Shown piece after piece: positions 62,950 to 64,000 of a stretch of 64,000 nt of DNA (position 1 is its first letter; the number at the start of each line of letters is the position of its first letter). Under the pieces are notes generated by a model. That model was not told where the DNA came from. It saw only the letters and a list, made by a program, of their open reading frames with translations, and made no database searches. The stretch lies in NCBI RefSeq assembly GCF_019145205.1, contig NZ_JAHSTT010000001.1, forward strand, positions 310,001-374,000, in the 5' to 3' direction. The position numbers were made by a program, and so were the translations under genes. This DNA is from Pseudomonas khavaziana (GTDB lineage Bacteria; Pseudomonadota; Gammaproteobacteria; Pseudomonadales; Pseudomonadaceae).

Positions 62950-63867
62950 TTAACGCACCGCACTGACCCCATCCAACGTGGAGAACGAAGTGTCCTTGGC
63001 CGTCAGCAGGAAGTCGCGCATATACGGCGCATCGAGCATGTCCGCGCGGATCCCGGCATACAGCGTTGCAAACAAGCCTTTTTCGCCCAGGCGCTTGGCC
63101 TTCACGTAGCCGCGTGAGCTGTATTCATGCAGGGCCCAATGGGGCATGCCGCACACGCCGCGGCCGCTGGCCACCAGTTGCATCATCATCACCGTGAGTT
63201 CCGAGGTGCGCACCTGGGCCGGCTCGACGTCGGCGGGTTCCAGGAAGCGCGTGAAGATATCCAGGCGGTCGCGCTCCACCGGGTAGGTGATCAGGGTTTC
63301 GGTGAGCAGGTCTTCGGGCACGATGTAGGGTTTGTTCGCCAGCGGATGCTGGTTGGCCACGGCCAGCATGGCTTCATAGGTGAACAGCGGCACGTAGGTG
63401 ATACCGGCCAATTCCAGCGGATCGGAGGTCACCACCAGGTCCAGGTCGCCGCGGGCCAGGGCGGGCAGTGGGGCGAAGGCAAAGCCGGAGGCCAGGTCCA
63501 ACTCGACTTCCGGCCAGGCATCGCGGAACTGGTCGATGGTCGGCATCAGCCATTGGAAGCAGCTGTGGCATTCGATAGCCATGTGCAGTCGCCCGGCGGT
63601 GCCGCCGGCCAAACGCGCGATATCACGCTCGGCGCCGCGCAGCAACGGCAGGGTGGCATCGGCCAGTTGCAGCAGGCGCAGGCCGGCGCTGGTAAAGCGC
63701 AGCGGCTTGGTCTTGCGCACGAACAGGGGCATGCCCAGGCGCTCTTCCAGTTCCTTGAATTGGTGGGACAGGGCGGACTGGGTCAAGTGCAGGCGTTCGG
63801 CGGCTTCCACCAGGCTGTCGGCTTCGCGCAAGGCGTGCAGGGTCTTGAGATGACGGATTTCCAGCAC
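62950..63867 (-). CDS. metR: LysR-family regulator MetR
   Basis: 305 aa from a GTG at 63865-63867, chosen because GGAGG lies five bases upstream; an ATG at 63879 would add four residues. The N-terminal winged helix ('LEIRHLKTLHALREADSLVE', 'LHLTQSALSHQFKELEERLG') and the effector domain with 'RDRLDIFTRFLEPADVEPAQ' and 'GRGVCGMPHWALHEYSSRGY' are those of MetR, which activates methionine synthase genes (metE, metH) with homocysteine as co-inducer. Its usual divergent target, metE, would lie just beyond the window. A MetR-box-like sequence occurs upstream of its start. Confidence 0.9.
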   Translation of the reverse strand: MLEIRHLKTLHALREADSLVEAAERLHLTQSALSHQFKELEERLGMPLFVRKTKPLRFTSAGLRLLQLADATLPLLRGAERDIARLAGGTAGRLHMAIECHSCFQWLMPTIDQFRDAWPEVELDLASGFAFAPLPALARGDLDLVVTSDPLELAGITYVPLFTYEAMLAVANQHPLANKPYIVPEDLLTETLITYPVERDRLDIFTRFLEPADVEPAQVRTSELTVMMMQLVASGRGVCGMPHWALHEYSSRGYVKAKRLGEKGLFATLYAGIRADMLDAPYMRDFLLTAKDTSFSTLDGVSAVR

Positions 63868-63909
63868 GATGGCCTCCATGAGCAGAATTTGTGATCAATG
63901 TTAACCCAT

Positions 63910-63922
63910 TGAGTTCTGTTCA
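63910..63922. promoter_or_regulatory. MetR-box-like sequence
   Basis: TGAGTTCTGTTCA fits the MetR consensus TGAA-N5-TTCA with one mismatch and lies 43 bp upstream of metR. It could serve autoregulation and activation of a divergent metE beyond the window. The remainder of 63868-64000 shows no gene. Confidence 0.45.
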
Positions 63923-64000
63923 TGTTTGTACGCCGTCTACCCTGCGGCTATTGGACTGCGCTGAAATGTTTGTTGGCGATCGGTTTATCAATGTTGCCCC

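Overview
The window looks like a chromosomal segment of a Pseudomonas fluorescens-group bacterium. The reasons are GC-rich codon use, a membrane PQQ glucose dehydrogenase, REP-type intergenic repeats, Pseudomonas-style Lon and MetR proteins, and several giant proteins of the DUF6543 / 'dermonecrotic toxin domain' kind that I associate with this group. No database search was possible, so family names rest on recalled motifs.

Layout. 1-9.3 kb: 5' end of lon (minus), a membrane GGDEF/EAL c-di-GMP protein, a two-gene operon of a 2-oxoglutarate/Fe(II) oxygenase and an aromatic-L-amino-acid-type decarboxylase, gcd, and a VF530/Pr6Pr pair. 9.4-11.1 kb: a REP-ended repeat element, then a ferric-siderophore reductase with its PadR-type regulator (YqjH/YqjI-like). 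11.3-39.9 kb: a bifunctional penicillin-binding-like protein and four of five giant proteins, interleaved with an amino-acid permease and an M3 metallopeptidase. 39.9-46.5 kb: an OpgC-like acyltransferase, a gtrABC-type O-antigen glucosylation cassette whose last gene is AT-rich, and an IS66 element that splits a cupin gene whose two halves have different base composition. 46.5-50.1 kb: the rest of the cupin operon, a putative HrpK-like type III substrate behind a degenerate hrp-box-like site, and zinc-independent L31 behind a Zur-box-like palindrome. 50.1-57.7 kb: a signalling block with a receiver-GGDEF-EAL protein, diheme cytochrome c peroxidase, sensor kinase and receiver-kinase in one operon, plus a divergent receiver-HD-GYP-like protein. 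57.7-64 kb: the fifth giant protein, a Nudix hydrolase, a second copy of the REP-ended element, and metR.

The most striking content is the set of five giant proteins (1431-2145 aa), which fill about 40 percent of the window. Most share a recurring short module of the form (V/L)LYTP-x-G-L and a similar middle region, but they end differently. One ends in a leucine-rich repeat plus NEL-type E3 ubiquitin ligase domain (Cys1945 in a CxD motif). One ends in an aspzincin-like zinc protease motif (HEVSH then GTLD). One ends in three spaced copies of an 'ENxIxLxSW..YV..DG' repeat. One ends in a short basic/aromatic domain of unknown type. The pattern fits a polymorphic effector/toxin family with shared delivery modules and exchangeable payloads aimed at eukaryotic cells. 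No secretion machinery is visible in the window, so the delivery route is inference.

Genes that probably work together: the siderophore reductase and its regulator; oxygenase plus decarboxylase (a small amine-producing pathway of unknown product); gtrA-gtrB-gtrC (surface glycosylation); peroxidase plus kinases plus c-di-GMP enzymes (probably redox-linked signalling); and FMN-dependent glutamate-synthase-like protein plus ABM monooxygenase plus cupin (broken by the insertion sequence).
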